Of a stretch of DNA of 35,850 nucleotides, positions 1-9,417 are shown in pieces. A program made the position numbers and the translations under genes. The notes beneath the pieces are model-generated. The model had not been told where the DNA came from and searched no databases. It was given only the letters and a program-made list of their open reading frames with translations. How positions within the stretch are numbered: position 1 is the stretch's first letter; each line of letters begins with the position of its first letter. Origin of the DNA: Comamonadaceae bacterium (GTDB taxonomy: Bacteria; Pseudomonadota; Gammaproteobacteria; Burkholderiales; Burkholderiaceae_C); NCBI GenBank assembly GCA_947442105.1, contig CANEVH010000041.1, forward strand, positions 1 to 35,850, read 5' to 3'.

Positions 1-527
1 AACGCCGCCAGGCGCTCTTCGGCGCGCATGCTGCCCAAGAGCAGCATGATGCCGTTTTCACGCACGATTTCGCGGCTCATGATTTTGTGCACATGGCGCT
101 GCATGGAGGAAATGTTCCGCGAAATCTCTTCGATGCGCTCAAACGGCATCACGCAGACCTCGGAGTCTTCTAGGGCAATCGCGTCGCAGGTGTGGTGGTC
201 GCTGGAAATACCATCGAGCCCCAGCACTTCGCCTGCCATCTGAAAACCCGTGACCTGTTCATGCCCCTCTGATGAGCCCACCGAGGACTTGAAAAAGCCG
301 GTGCGTATTGCAAACAGGCTATTGAACCGCTCGCCGTGATGAAACAGCAGATCGCCCTTTTTCACCTTGCGCCGCATGTTCACCAGCGTGTCAATTTGCT
401 CAAGTTCTTCGCGGTTCAAACCCACTGGCATGCACAACTCGCGCAGATTGCAGTTGGAGCACGCCACCTTGATGCTGTGGCTGTTAATGGGATAAACCGT
501 GGCGCTGCGGCTTGCGGGATCAAACAT
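1..527 (-). CDS. fnr: FNR-type oxygen-sensing transcriptional regulator (partial, C-terminus beyond window)
   Basis: This is a CRP/FNR-family regulator that would switch anaerobic genes on when its oxygen-labile [4Fe-4S] cluster is intact. The 5' 175 codons are present and the C-terminal helix-turn-helix lies outside the window. The N-terminus carries the cluster motif CSNCNLRELC (C23, C26, C32), and the fourth ligand aligns with C125 in SEVCVMPFE. The cyclic-nucleotide-like beta-roll follows (KVKKGDLLFHHGERF). The ATG at 525-527 is preceded by a strong Shine-Dalgarno, AAGGAGGAG. It is divergent from hemN, with an FNR box between them, a common arrangement for FNR and anaerobic haem synthesis. 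Family assignment is firm. Whether the local name is fnr, anr or btr cannot be decided from the sequence. Confidence 0.93.
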   Translation of the reverse strand, partial: MFDPASRSATVYPINSHSIKVACSNCNLRELCMPVGLNREELEQIDTLVNMRRKVKKGDLLFHHGERFNSLFAIRTGFFKSSVGSSEGHEQVTGFQMAGEVLGLDGISSDHHTCDAIALEDSEVCVMPFERIEEISRNISSMQRHVHKIMSREIVRENGIMLLLGSMRAEERLAA

Positions 528-573
528 AGTGGACTCCTCCTTGTGAACCGTGGGCTGAAGTAATTGATCGCCG

Positions 574-587
574 TTGACGCAGATCAA
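574..587. promoter_or_regulatory. FNR box in the fnr-hemN intergenic region
   Basis: TTGACGCAGATCAA matches the FNR/Anr consensus TTGAT-N4-ATCAA at 9 of 10 specified bases. It is centred at about 580.5. If it acts as a class II activator site (-41.5), transcription of hemN would start near 622, just upstream of the ATG at 643. It lies about 50 bp upstream of the fnr start, so it could also give autoregulation. The match is visible; the function is inferred. Confidence 0.7.
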
Positions 588-642
588 ATGCCCATACAGC
601 AAACCGGGCCACATTATGGATTCACAAGTTACATCATTCGCT

Positions 643-2037
643 ATGCGCACCACGACTTCGCCGGTTCCCTTCGAATTGCTGCAGAAATTTGACATCGCCG
701 GTCCGCGCTACACGTCCTACCCCACGGCCGACCGTTTTGTCGAGGCCTTTGGCGCTGACGAGTACCAAGCGACCTTGGCGCAACGCTTTGTCGGCCTGGG
801 CGCGCGGCCCCAGCCCCTGTCTTTGTATGTGCACATTCCGTTTTGTGCTTCGCTGTGCTATTACTGTGCGTGCAACAAAGTCATCACCAAACACCACAGC
901 CGCTCTGCCGAATACCTGCGCTACTTGGCGCGGGAGCTAGAACTGCACATCCGCGAGATTGGCACCGGGCGTGATGTCAGTCAGTTGCATCTGGGTGGGG
1001 GCAGCCCCACCTTTATGAACGACGCCGAGCTGGGCGAGCTAATGGGCTTGCTTAGGCACAGCTTTCACCTGGTGCCGGGCGCAGAAATATCGATTGAGGT
1101 TGATCCCCGCACAGTGGACGCGTCCCGCATCGACGCCCTGGCCACCATGGGCTTTAACCGCCTGAGCTTTGGCGTGCAAGACTTCGATCCGGCAGTGCAG
1201 CAAGCAGTCCACCGCGTGCAACCCGCCGAACAGGTGTTTGCGCTGGTGCAGGCCGCACGAGACCGCAGCTTTGGGTCCATCAATGTGGACCTGATTTACG
1301 GCCTGCCGCAGCAAACGCCCTCGTCTTTTGACCGCACGCTGGCGCTAGTTGCCGAGCTGCGCCCGGACCGCATTGCCCTGTATGGCTACGCCCACCTGCC
1401 GCAGCGCTTTAAGCCCCAGCGGCGGATTGACGAGGCGCAATTGCCCAAAGCCGGCGCCAAGGTGGTGATGCTGGCGCGCTCCCTAGAAGCTTTGTTAGAC
1501 GCCGGTTACGTCTACGTAGGCATGGACCACTTCGCCTTGCCCAACGACCCTTTGGCCGTGGCCAAGCGCCAGGGCCGCTTGCACCGCAACTTTCAGGGCT
1601 ACAGCACCCAGCCCGACTGCGACCTGATTGCGCTGGGCGTCTCGTCCATAGGGCGCGTGGGCGCCACGTACAGCCAAAACGTCAAAACGCTGGACGCCTA
1701 TTACGACCTGCTTGATCAAGGCCGTTTTCCGGTGGAGCGCGGCTTGGCGCTTACGCGCGACGATGTGCTGCGCCGCGCGGTCATCATGGCGCTGATGTGC
1801 CAGGGCGTGGTGCAGTTTGAGTCGATTGCGCTGGCGCATCTGGTGGACTTTCCGCGCTACTTCGCAGCAGAACTGAAGTCGCTTGCGCCACTGGCCGCGC
1901 AGGGCCTGGTGGTGGTGGACGCGGACGGCATCGAAGTCACGCCCACCGGCTGGTTTTTTGTGCGCGCCGTGGCCATGGTGTTTGACCGCCATTTGCAGGC
2001 CAGCCGGCACCTGAACCAGTTTTCCAGAATTTTGTAG
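643..2037 (+). CDS. hemN: Oxygen-independent coproporphyrinogen III dehydrogenase (radical SAM)
   Basis: HemN converts coproporphyrinogen III to protoporphyrinogen IX without oxygen, using two S-adenosylmethionine molecules, in cytoplasmic haem synthesis. The radical-SAM motif is HIPFCASLCYYCAC, with C68, C72, C75 and the extra C77 typical of true HemN rather than HemW. The GGGSPTF motif follows, and the N-terminus has the HemN-like PRYTSYPTADRF. The product is 464 residues, close to E. coli HemN (457). The reading frame is open back to a TTG at 574, but that codon lies inside the FNR box. The ATG at 643 fits a start of transcription near 622, while ATG 616 is a second option. Control by FNR under low oxygen is likely. 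Confidence 0.95.
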   Translation: MRTTTSPVPFELLQKFDIAGPRYTSYPTADRFVEAFGADEYQATLAQRFVGLGARPQPLSLYVHIPFCASLCYYCACNKVITKHHSRSAEYLRYLARELELHIREIGTGRDVSQLHLGGGSPTFMNDAELGELMGLLRHSFHLVPGAEISIEVDPRTVDASRIDALATMGFNRLSFGVQDFDPAVQQAVHRVQPAEQVFALVQAARDRSFGSINVDLIYGLPQQTPSSFDRTLALVAELRPDRIALYGYAHLPQRFKPQRRIDEAQLPKAGAKVVMLARSLEALLDAGYVYVGMDHFALPNDPLAVAKRQGRLHRNFQGYSTQPDCDLIALGVSSIGRVGATYSQNVKTLDAYYDLLDQGRFPVERGLALTRDDVLRRAVIMALMCQGVVQFESIALAHLVDFPRYFAAELKSLAPLAAQGLVVVDADGIEVTPTGWFFVRAVAMVFDRHLQASRHLNQFSRIL

Positions 2038-2057
2038 ACCGGCACCTCGGTCCGGCA

Positions 2058-2750
2058 GTGGCAAATACTCTGGTATCGCTCGCGCCTACCGCCCTGCTTA
2101 TGGGCCTGGTGGGTGGGCCGCATTGTGTGGCCATGTGTGGGGCGGCCTGCGCGGGCCTGGGCCAAGCCGCTGGCCCCCGCAAAAACCAGGCGATTCTGTT
2201 GTTCCAGGGCGGGCGCATCATGGGCTACGCGGCGCTAGGGGCCTTGGCGGCGGCTTCCATGCAAGGCCTGGGTTGGCTCACCGTGCAGTCGGCGGCGCTG
2301 CGCCCGCTGTGGAGTCTGCTGCATGTGGGGGCGCTGGTGCTGGGTCTGCTGCTGCTGCTCAAAGCCCAGCAGCCCGCCTGGCTGGAGCGCCTGGGCGGCA
2401 GGCTGTGGCAGCGCGCCCGCACCTTGGGCGCCCGCAGCGGCGGCGCGCCCGTGGTGCTGGGCGTGCTGTGGTCCTTGTTGCCTTGCGGGCTTTTGTATTC
2501 CGCCTTGCTGGTGGCGGCGCTCGCAGGTTCCGTGGTCGCAGGGGCGCTGGTCATGGCCTTGTTTGCCTTGGGCACCAGTGTGTCCATGGTGGCAGGGCCT
2601 TGGCTGTGGCTTCGCCTGCGGGGCGACGCGGCCTTTGGGGGCCACGGAAGCCTTGGGGTGCGACTGGCCGGCGCGGCCCTGGCAGTGAGTGCGGCGTGGG
2701 CCTTGTGGATGGGCCTGGCCCGCGATGCAGCGCCCTGGTGCCAGGTGTAA
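2058..2750 (+). CDS. Sulfite exporter TauE/SafE-like (UreH/DsbD_2-type) membrane protein
   Basis: A 230-residue, very hydrophobic protein with about six membrane segments. The first segment contains the signature GGPHCVAMCGA, and a later one contains LLPCGLLYSALL; this H-x3-MCG plus PCG pair is typical of the SafE/UreH-like family often annotated as sulfite exporter or cytochrome/heavy-metal biogenesis protein. In betaproteobacteria such genes commonly sit near hemN, fnr and cbb3 oxidase genes, so a role in copper or redox supply to respiratory complexes is plausible but not shown. The GTG at 2058 keeps the whole first membrane segment; no clear Shine-Dalgarno is visible. It starts 20 bases after hemN and is probably cotranscribed with it. 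Confidence 0.8.
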   Translation: MANTLVSLAPTALLMGLVGGPHCVAMCGAACAGLGQAAGPRKNQAILLFQGGRIMGYAALGALAAASMQGLGWLTVQSAALRPLWSLLHVGALVLGLLLLLKAQQPAWLERLGGRLWQRARTLGARSGGAPVVLGVLWSLLPCGLLYSALLVAALAGSVVAGALVMALFALGTSVSMVAGPWLWLRLRGDAAFGGHGSLGVRLAGAALAVSAAWALWMGLARDAAPWCQV

Positions 2751-2767
2751 GGCTAAAGTGAGCGCGC

Positions 2768-3544
2768 CTACGCTAGGCTGTGAACGGGCGCCTTCGCTCT
2801 GGCCACCTGCGCCAATCGCGCCAGTGCATCGGGCTGGAGAACGGCGACGCTTCGGTGGTTGAGCTTCACCAGTCCGCGTTCATTCAGACTGGCAAATGCC
2901 CGGCTGACGGTCTCATCTTTGAGTCCGAGAAAACTTGCAATGTCATGCCGGCCCATGGGCAACTGCAGTTCCGACGCAGAAAAACCGCGCGCTTTCATGC
3001 GATCGAGCAAGTTGAGCAAGAACGCTGCCACGCGCTCGTCCGCATTCAAGCTGCCCAGCATGACCAAAACCGCGTTGTCACGCACCAGCTCCTTGCTCAT
3101 CATTTGCAAAAACAGTCGCTGCACCGGGCGCAACTCGCGCGACAGCGTGGTCACTTGCTCAAACGGCATGGCGCACACCTCACTGTCCTCAAGCGCCTGT
3201 GCCTCGCACACATGGTGCTGGGCGGCGATGCCGTCAAAGCCCATGATGTCCCCCGGCAAGTGGAAGCCGGTCACCCGCAGGTCTCCGCCAAGTGACAGCA
3301 GGCCCGACCTGAAGCTGCCGTAGCGAACAGCAAATATTTCGATAAATTTTTGACCGCCTTGGAACAAAGTCTGCCCTTTTTTCACGGGACGCCGCAGCAG
3401 AATCAACCTCTGTACCCGTTCGAATTCGTCGGCGCTCAGGCCAATGGTGCTAAAAAGTTCTGACGGAACACAGCGCTCAAAAGGTGCGGTCAACGCGGGG
3501 CGTGGTGGTTCGAAAGAGGGGTATGGTGCAGAGGACGTGGTCAC
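2768..3544 (-). CDS. CRP/FNR-family regulator lacking the [4Fe-4S] cysteines
   Basis: A 258-residue paralogue of the fnr product at the start of the window. The effector-like beta-roll (VKKGQTLFQGGQKF, HLPGDIMGFDGIAAQHHVCEAQALEDSEVC) and the C-terminal helix-turn-helix (GRHDIASFLGLKDETVSRAF) are intact. The recognition helix keeps the FNR pattern E-x3-SR, so FNR-like DNA binding is expected. The N-terminus has a single Cys (APFERCVPSELF) instead of the three-Cys cluster motif, so it cannot hold a classical FNR cluster; a DNR-like or haem/NO-responsive mode is an inference. The GTG at 3542-3544 was chosen because GAAGG lies 8 bases upstream; a TTG at 3559 is an alternative. It is convergent with the hemN operon. 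Confidence 0.85.
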   Translation of the reverse strand: MTTSSAPYPSFEPPRPALTAPFERCVPSELFSTIGLSADEFERVQRLILLRRPVKKGQTLFQGGQKFIEIFAVRYGSFRSGLLSLGGDLRVTGFHLPGDIMGFDGIAAQHHVCEAQALEDSEVCAMPFEQVTTLSRELRPVQRLFLQMMSKELVRDNAVLVMLGSLNADERVAAFLLNLLDRMKARGFSASELQLPMGRHDIASFLGLKDETVSRAFASLNERGLVKLNHRSVAVLQPDALARLAQVARAKAPVHSLA

Positions 3545-3554
3545 AAGCGGAACC

Positions 3555-3568
3555 TTCAACCGGTTGAA
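3555..3568. promoter_or_regulatory. Perfect FNR-geometry palindrome at the start of the cluster-less regulator
   Basis: TTCAACCGGTTGAA is a perfect 14-bp palindrome with the 5-4-5 spacing of FNR-family sites but different half-sites (TTCAA/TTGAA). It lies just upstream of the preferred GTG start and covers the probable ribosome binding site, which would suit autorepression. No experiment supports this; the palindrome itself is exact. Confidence 0.4.
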
Positions 3569-3819
3569 AAATGTAAGGGTTCACGGTGTTGCTTTTTTGC
3601 ATTTTTTAAAAAAATCAGACTTTGATTTTGATGGCGCAGGAGCCGCGCGCCCCTCCCCCAAATGGGTGAATTTCGTAAGAATGTTCGGTTTTGTGAGAAA
3701 TACCAATTTTTGTGTAAATCCTCGGTGCCTTCAGGGGCGCCCAAGTCAACACGGGCTGCACCTTCCACCTGCGCGCCCTTGCCCGCGCCCTGCCCAATTT
3801 GCACGGGGATAATGGGCCG

Positions 3820-4827
3820 ATGACGCAAGCAAGTTCCCCGATTTCGCCCTGGCGCCTGAGTGTGGCGCCGATGATGGACTGGACGGATCGCCATTGCCGC
3901 TACTTCCACCGCCTGCTCACCCGCCACACCCGGCTGTATACCGAGATGGTGACCACCGGCGCGCTGATGCACGGCGATGTGCAGCGCCACCTGCGCTTTA
4001 ACGCAGAAGAACAACCGCTGGCGCTGCAACTCGGCGGCAGCGACACCACCGATCTGGCTGCCGCTGCCCGCCTGGGCGCGCAGTGGGGCTACGACGAAAT
4101 CAACCTCAACTGCGGCTGCCCCAGCGACCGGGTGCAGCGCGGCGCTTTTGGCGCCTGCTTGATGAACGAACCCGCGTTAGTGGCTGACGGCGTGAAAGCC
4201 ATGCTGGACGTGGTGGATGTGCCGGTCACGGTGAAGCACCGCACCGGTATCGACAAAGACGAAAGCTATGGTTTTGTGCGCGACTTTGTGGGCCAGGTCA
4301 GCCAAGCGGGCTGCCAAGTGTTCATCGTCCACGCCCGCAACGCCTGGCTGCAAGGCCTGAGCCCCAAAGAAAACCGCGAAATCCCGCCGCTGCGTTACGA
4401 CTTGGCTTACCAGCTCAAAACCGATTTTCCGGACTTGACAATTGCAGTGAACGGCGGCGTTAAAACCAACGACCAAATTGCCGAACACCTGCAGCACGCC
4501 GACGGCGCCATGCTCGGGCGCGAGGCCTATTACAACCCCTGGCTCTTAAGCAGCTGGGACGCCGCGTTTTTCAATGATGACCATCCCTTGCCCAGCCGCG
4601 AGGCCGTGGAAGAAGCGATGGTGCTCTATATGGAGCGCGCATTTGCCGAGGACGGTTGCCCCTGGTATGCCATTGCCCGCCAGATGCTGGGCCTCCACCA
4701 TGGCCAGCGCGGCGCGCGCCTGTGGCGCCAGGTCTGGAGCGACCACCGCCTCAAGCCCCTGGCCCCGCGCGAGGTTTGGAAGTTGGCGCGCGAGGCTTTG
4801 GAGCGGGGTGCGCTGATTGCTGCCTAA
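3820..4827 (+). CDS. dusA: tRNA-dihydrouridine(20/20a) synthase DusA
   Basis: This FMN enzyme reduces uridine 20/20a in the tRNA D-loop. The product is 335 residues. It shows the DusA-specific start APMMDWTDRHCRYF, then LYTEMVTTGAL, LQLGGSD, the active-site segment NLNCGCPSDRV with catalytic C100, the SPKENREIPPL motif that marks DusA, and the FMN-phosphate region NGGVKTN and GREAYYNP. The frame is open from a TTG at 3799, but the ATG at 3820 gives the family N-terminus. It is divergent from the regulator at 2768-3544, with about 260 non-coding bases between. That gap is A/T-rich around 3590-3720 and holds no gene. Confidence 0.95.
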   Translation: MTQASSPISPWRLSVAPMMDWTDRHCRYFHRLLTRHTRLYTEMVTTGALMHGDVQRHLRFNAEEQPLALQLGGSDTTDLAAAARLGAQWGYDEINLNCGCPSDRVQRGAFGACLMNEPALVADGVKAMLDVVDVPVTVKHRTGIDKDESYGFVRDFVGQVSQAGCQVFIVHARNAWLQGLSPKENREIPPLRYDLAYQLKTDFPDLTIAVNGGVKTNDQIAEHLQHADGAMLGREAYYNPWLLSSWDAAFFNDDHPLPSREAVEEAMVLYMERAFAEDGCPWYAIARQMLGLHHGQRGARLWRQVWSDHRLKPLAPREVWKLAREALERGALIAA

Positions 4828-4924
4828 TTTACATGACGGAGCGCAGCACCCCAAATCATGATTGGAGCAAGTGTCGGCGATTGGGCTTTATCACCCTGTA
4901 TCTCACACAGGTCGGCAGGTTTGC

Positions 4925-5341
4925 CTAGCTAAGTTTTGCGGGCTTGAGCGGCAGGACTTCTTGCGCAAGCGGCAAGGGCTTGAACTCAGGGTCTTTGTGC
5001 AGTAGCGTGGCGCTTTGTTCTGATGCACACGCAGCAATCCAGGCATCGGCAATCGAAAGGGAATGTGTTGCCTTGATTTCAGCCGCTTTGATCAACATAG
5101 TGTCGGTTTGGGTGAGCCATTCGATGGGAAGCGCTTGGCATTGTTGATAGGCCAGTCGGCCTGCGATCTGGCCTTCGTCGCGCCAAACGCGGTAGAGCAC
5201 TTCCATGAGCGTGATAAAGCAGCCGAAGCAACTGGCTTTGCCTTTGGTGGCAAGGTCCAGCACCTCGGCGACGCGGTCTGCGCCAGGTTCACCGTCACGC
5301 AGCGTCAGCAAGGCCGAGGTGTCCAGCAAGAACCGTTTCAT
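4925..5341 (-). CDS. PIN-domain toxin (VapC-like ribonuclease)
   Basis: A 138-residue PIN protein, the toxin half of a type II toxin-antitoxin pair that would cleave RNA with Mg2+. Acidic active-site candidates are D7 (RFLLDTSALL), E47 (ITLMEVLYRV), D99 (LSIADAWIAA) and D117 (LHKDPEF), all in the expected places for an intact enzyme. Its ATG overlaps the antitoxin stop as ATGA, so the two are translationally coupled, antitoxin first. RNA target unknown. Confidence 0.85.
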   Translation of the reverse strand: MKRFLLDTSALLTLRDGEPGADRVAEVLDLATKGKASCFGCFITLMEVLYRVWRDEGQIAGRLAYQQCQALPIEWLTQTDTMLIKAAEIKATHSLSIADAWIAACASEQSATLLHKDPEFKPLPLAQEVLPLKPAKLS

Positions 5342-5562
5342 TCTGTGGACAAGTCTTTTTTTCTACTTGCAAGTAAACGCGCTGTGGCGCCGCCTTTTCC
5401 TTGTCCTCTAAAGGCTTCAATCGGGTTGGCGCGAACGGGAATGACCCGAATGTCGCCATCGCTAAGCACCCACTCCAGGCGATCTGCTGGCCCGAGTTGA
5501 AACTGCTTGCGTATCACGGCAGGAACCACCGTTTGGCCTCGGGCGGTAATAGTGCTTTGCAT
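5338..5562 (-). CDS. AbrB/SpoVT-type antitoxin (VapB-like)
   Basis: A 74-residue protein beginning MQSTITARGQTVVPAVIRKQ, a swapped-hairpin AbrB DNA-binding domain. The C-terminal part (about 40-74) is the likely toxin-binding segment. The frame is open further upstream, but this ATG has AGAAG five bases away and begins exactly at the domain. It precedes and overlaps the PIN toxin gene. The palindromes just upstream (5580-5608) are the probable autoregulatory operator. Confidence 0.83.
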   Translation of the reverse strand: MQSTITARGQTVVPAVIRKQFQLGPADRLEWVLSDGDIRVIPVRANPIEAFRGQGKGGATARLLASRKKDLSTE

Positions 5563-5579
5563 GGACTTCTCTTTCAGAT

Positions 5580-5608
5580 GAATTACGTATTCGAATAAAT
5601 TGTAATTC
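5580..5608. promoter_or_regulatory. Nested palindromes upstream of the AbrB/PIN pair (probable operator)
   Basis: Arms GAATTAC (5580-5586) and GTAATTC (5602-5608) are perfect inverted repeats, and between them lies the 10-bp palindrome TATTCGAATA (5588-5597). The A/T-rich block is 18 bases upstream of the antitoxin ATG, the usual place for toxin-antitoxin autorepression. Function is inferred from position and symmetry. Confidence 0.5.
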
Positions 5609-5620
5609 GGTGAGCGCAGA

Positions 5621-5644
5621 GGCGAGTCACTAGGGCGAGTCACT
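5621..5644. repeat. Short direct repeat
   Basis: GGCGAGTCACT occurs twice (5621-5631 and 5634-5644), separated by two bases. It lies between the toxin-antitoxin pair and the GntR gene. No function can be assigned. Confidence 0.6.
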
Positions 5645-5674
5645 GTTTACGCCTGCCTGCACTTAACGTGGAAG

Positions 5675-5715
5675 AGCTTTCACGACTTGGGGTGCTGCGC
5701 ACCTTCATAAAAGCT
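5675..5715. repeat. Dispersed hairpin repeat, copy D (degenerate)
   Basis: The arms AGCTTT (5675-5680) and AAAGCT (5710-5715) enclose an inner GGTGC/GCACC stem. The layout and loop resemble the hairpins at 24353-24390 and 24403-24440 (CTTTCA arm, GGTGC inner stem, GAAAG arm), with several mismatches in the middle. It lies just beyond the 3' end of the GntR gene and could also serve as its terminator. Confidence 0.5.
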
Positions 5716-5746
5716 AAAGCCGGACCGGTCTGGCGTGTGCTGCTAG

Positions 5747-6382
5747 CTACCGCGCCGCCTCCAGTCCGTTGGCAAAGTGCTCGCGCATGCGCTGGGCGCT
5801 CAACGCCGGGTCGCGCGCCAGCAGCGCGTCCATCAGCGCCTGGTGTTCGTGCAGGGATTCGGCCACGCGCCCGCTTTTGAGCAAAGAGTGGTGGCGGTTG
5901 AGCTTCATTACCTTGCGCAAGTCTGCCACCAACTGGTCGCGCCAGCGGTTGTCGGCGATCTCCAGCAGGCGCATGTGAAAGCGCTCGTTCAACGCGAAAA
6001 ACTGGTCGGTGTCCGCCACCGCCGCCCTCAAGGCCTGGTGCAGGCTTTGCAGGTCTTGGAGTTGCTCGGCGCTGGCGCTGGCCGCCACCACGCTGGCCGC
6101 GTCGGCTTCCAAGAGCGACAGAAGGTGGTAGACGTCGCGCTGGTCTTTGGCGTTGATTTCGGTGACATAGGCGCCTCGGCGCACTTTCATGGTGACCAGC
6201 CCCTCGGTGGCCAGCACCTTCAGGGCTTCACGCAGTGGCGTGCGGCTGATGCCGTATTCCTCGGCCAGTTTCAGCTCGTCAATCCAGCTACCGGGTGCGA
6301 GCTGGTTGGAAAAAATGCGCTGGCGCAGCAGCTCGGCCACTTCTTCGTAGAGCGCGCGCGGGGTCAGGGTGAGGGCGGACAT
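5747..6382 (-). CDS. GntR-family regulator with FCD ligand domain
   Basis: A 211-residue regulator. Residues about 8-75 form the GntR winged helix (LYEEVAELLRQRIFSNQLAPGSW, then EYGISRTPLREALKVLATEGLV). Residues about 85-205 are the all-helical FCD domain, with FHMRLLEIADN and the later HEHQALMDALLARD that usually carry metal- or ligand-binding histidines. It is divergent from scpA with 95 bases between, so it probably controls the propionate/methylmalonate locus in response to a pathway acid or CoA intermediate. The effector is unknown. A GntR/FCD gene next to mutase genes is common in related bacteria. Confidence 0.9.
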   Translation of the reverse strand: MSALTLTPRALYEEVAELLRQRIFSNQLAPGSWIDELKLAEEYGISRTPLREALKVLATEGLVTMKVRRGAYVTEINAKDQRDVYHLLSLLEADAASVVAASASAEQLQDLQSLHQALRAAVADTDQFFALNERFHMRLLEIADNRWRDQLVADLRKVMKLNRHHSLLKSGRVAESLHEHQALMDALLARDPALSAQRMREHFANGLEAAR

Positions 6383-6410
6383 GGCGTAAATTGTAAGTCG
6401 GTTGAAGGTT

Positions 6411-6438
6411 TTGAATTAATAATTATGAATGATATGAT
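6411..6438 (+). promoter_or_regulatory. Candidate sigma-70 promoter for scpA within an A/T-rich operator region
   Basis: TTGAAT (6411-6416) and TATGAT (6433-6438), spaced by 16 bases, form a reasonable -35/-10 pair about 40 bases upstream of the mutase ATG. The A/T-rich stretch around them (6410-6435) is unlike the surrounding coding DNA and is the natural place for the GntR operator. The promoter call is by eye. Confidence 0.45.
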
Positions 6439-6477
6439 GCCGTCCACCCGTCAATTCCTGCTTTCAAAGACCCTGCC

Positions 6478-8655
<2,178 letters not shown>

Positions 8656-8667
8656 GTTCTTGCTCGT

Positions 8668-8686
8668 TATACTGTAATACCGTATT
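8668..8686 (+). promoter_or_regulatory. Internal promoter/operator candidate for the RHH-PIN pair
   Basis: TATACT (8668-8673) is a good -10 hexamer just after the mutase stop, and AATACcGTATT (8676-8686) is an 11-bp palindrome immediately beside it. Ribbon-helix-helix antitoxins often repress from such sites. It suggests the pair has its own promoter although it lies within a longer transcription unit. Only the sequence pattern supports this. Confidence 0.45.
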
Positions 8687-8702
8687 TCGATTGGAGCACA
8701 AC

Positions 8703-9017
8703 ATGGCCGTTTCCGTTCGCATGGACCCTTTGCTGGAAAAGCAGCTCGATCAGGCTGCCAAGCGCCAGGGCATCACCAAATCGCAGTTCATCATTGACGC
8801 GGTGGAGCGCGCGCTGGGGCGTAAAAACCCCTATGAGCTGATGAAGGCGCTGGTTGCAGAAGAAGAGCAAAAGGCTTACGGTCCTTTAGCCAACCCAGCT
8901 GATGCAGCCGCAGCCAAGGCCTTTGAGGGCTACGAGCAGCCCTACGACACCGAGCGTTCGCGTGCGCAATTGCTGGCCAAGTTGCAGGAAAAACATGGCC
9001 TTCGCAGCGATCGTTGA
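8703..9017 (+). CDS. Ribbon-helix-helix antitoxin
   Basis: A 104-residue protein whose first 45 residues form a CopG/Arc-type ribbon-helix-helix DNA-binding fold (AVSVRMDPLLEKQLDQAAKR, then GITKSQFIIDAVERAL). The rest is charged and Ala-rich and is the likely toxin-wrapping region. The ATG at 8703 is preceded by TTGGAG; a start at 8691 would add four unlikely residues. It overlaps the PIN toxin gene by 23 bases, the usual antitoxin-first order. It lies 47 bases after scpA. Confidence 0.85.
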   Translation: MAVSVRMDPLLEKQLDQAAKRQGITKSQFIIDAVERALGRKNPYELMKALVAEEEQKAYGPLANPADAAAAKAFEGYEQPYDTERSRAQLLAKLQEKHGLRSDR

Positions 9018-9417
9018 TGCCAGTGCCATGGTTGCGCTCTTTGGCCGTGATCAAACAGACAACACGCACTACAGCCAGCTTTTTGCCCAAGCCGCGCAAG
9101 AGCGATGGTCACTCACCTCCACCTGGCCTTGCGTGACCGAAGCCAGCCATTTGCTGGGCCTGCCGCAGCGCTACGCGTTTTTGCGCTGGGTGGCAGCCGA
9201 TGCGATTTCCATTTTTCCCTTCGACCAGGGCACGCTCGAAGGCATGGCCGAATTGATGCGCCGCTACACCGAGTCACCCCGAACCGAGATGGACTTGGCC
9301 GATGCTTCCCTGGTGTTTTTGGCCTCGGACACGGGCGTGAACCGCATCATGACCCTGGACGTGCGCGACTTTTCCCGCTACCGCCTGGCCGATGGCCGGG
9401 CGTTTGAAATTTTGTGA
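8995..9417 (+). CDS. PIN-domain toxin
   Basis: A 140-residue PIN ribonuclease with candidate active-site acids D8 (AIVDASAMVALF), E49 (PCVTEASHLL), D100/D103 (EMDLADASLVFLA) and D122 (IMTLDVRDF). The ATG at 8995, preceded by GGAA, lies inside the end of the antitoxin gene. Its stop overlaps the meaB start (TGATG), so the toxin gene is tightly packed between an antitoxin and a metabolic chaperone. All four acidic positions are present, so it is probably an active nuclease; its target is unknown. Confidence 0.85.
   Translation: MAFAAIVDASAMVALFGRDQTDNTHYSQLFAQAAQERWSLTSTWPCVTEASHLLGLPQRYAFLRWVAADAISIFPFDQGTLEGMAELMRRYTESPRTEMDLADASLVFLASDTGVNRIMTLDVRDFSRYRLADGRAFEIL

Noticed and set aside
564..587. 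Wider TTGAT...ATCAA pair with a 14-base gap as an FNR site
   Set aside because: The spacing is wrong for FNR; the TTGAC-GCAG-ATCAA pair inside it has the correct four-base spacing and was used instead.
6383..6477. Cobalamin riboswitch before the mutase gene
   Set aside because: The intergenic region is only 95 bases and shows no B12-box; too short for the riboswitch fold.
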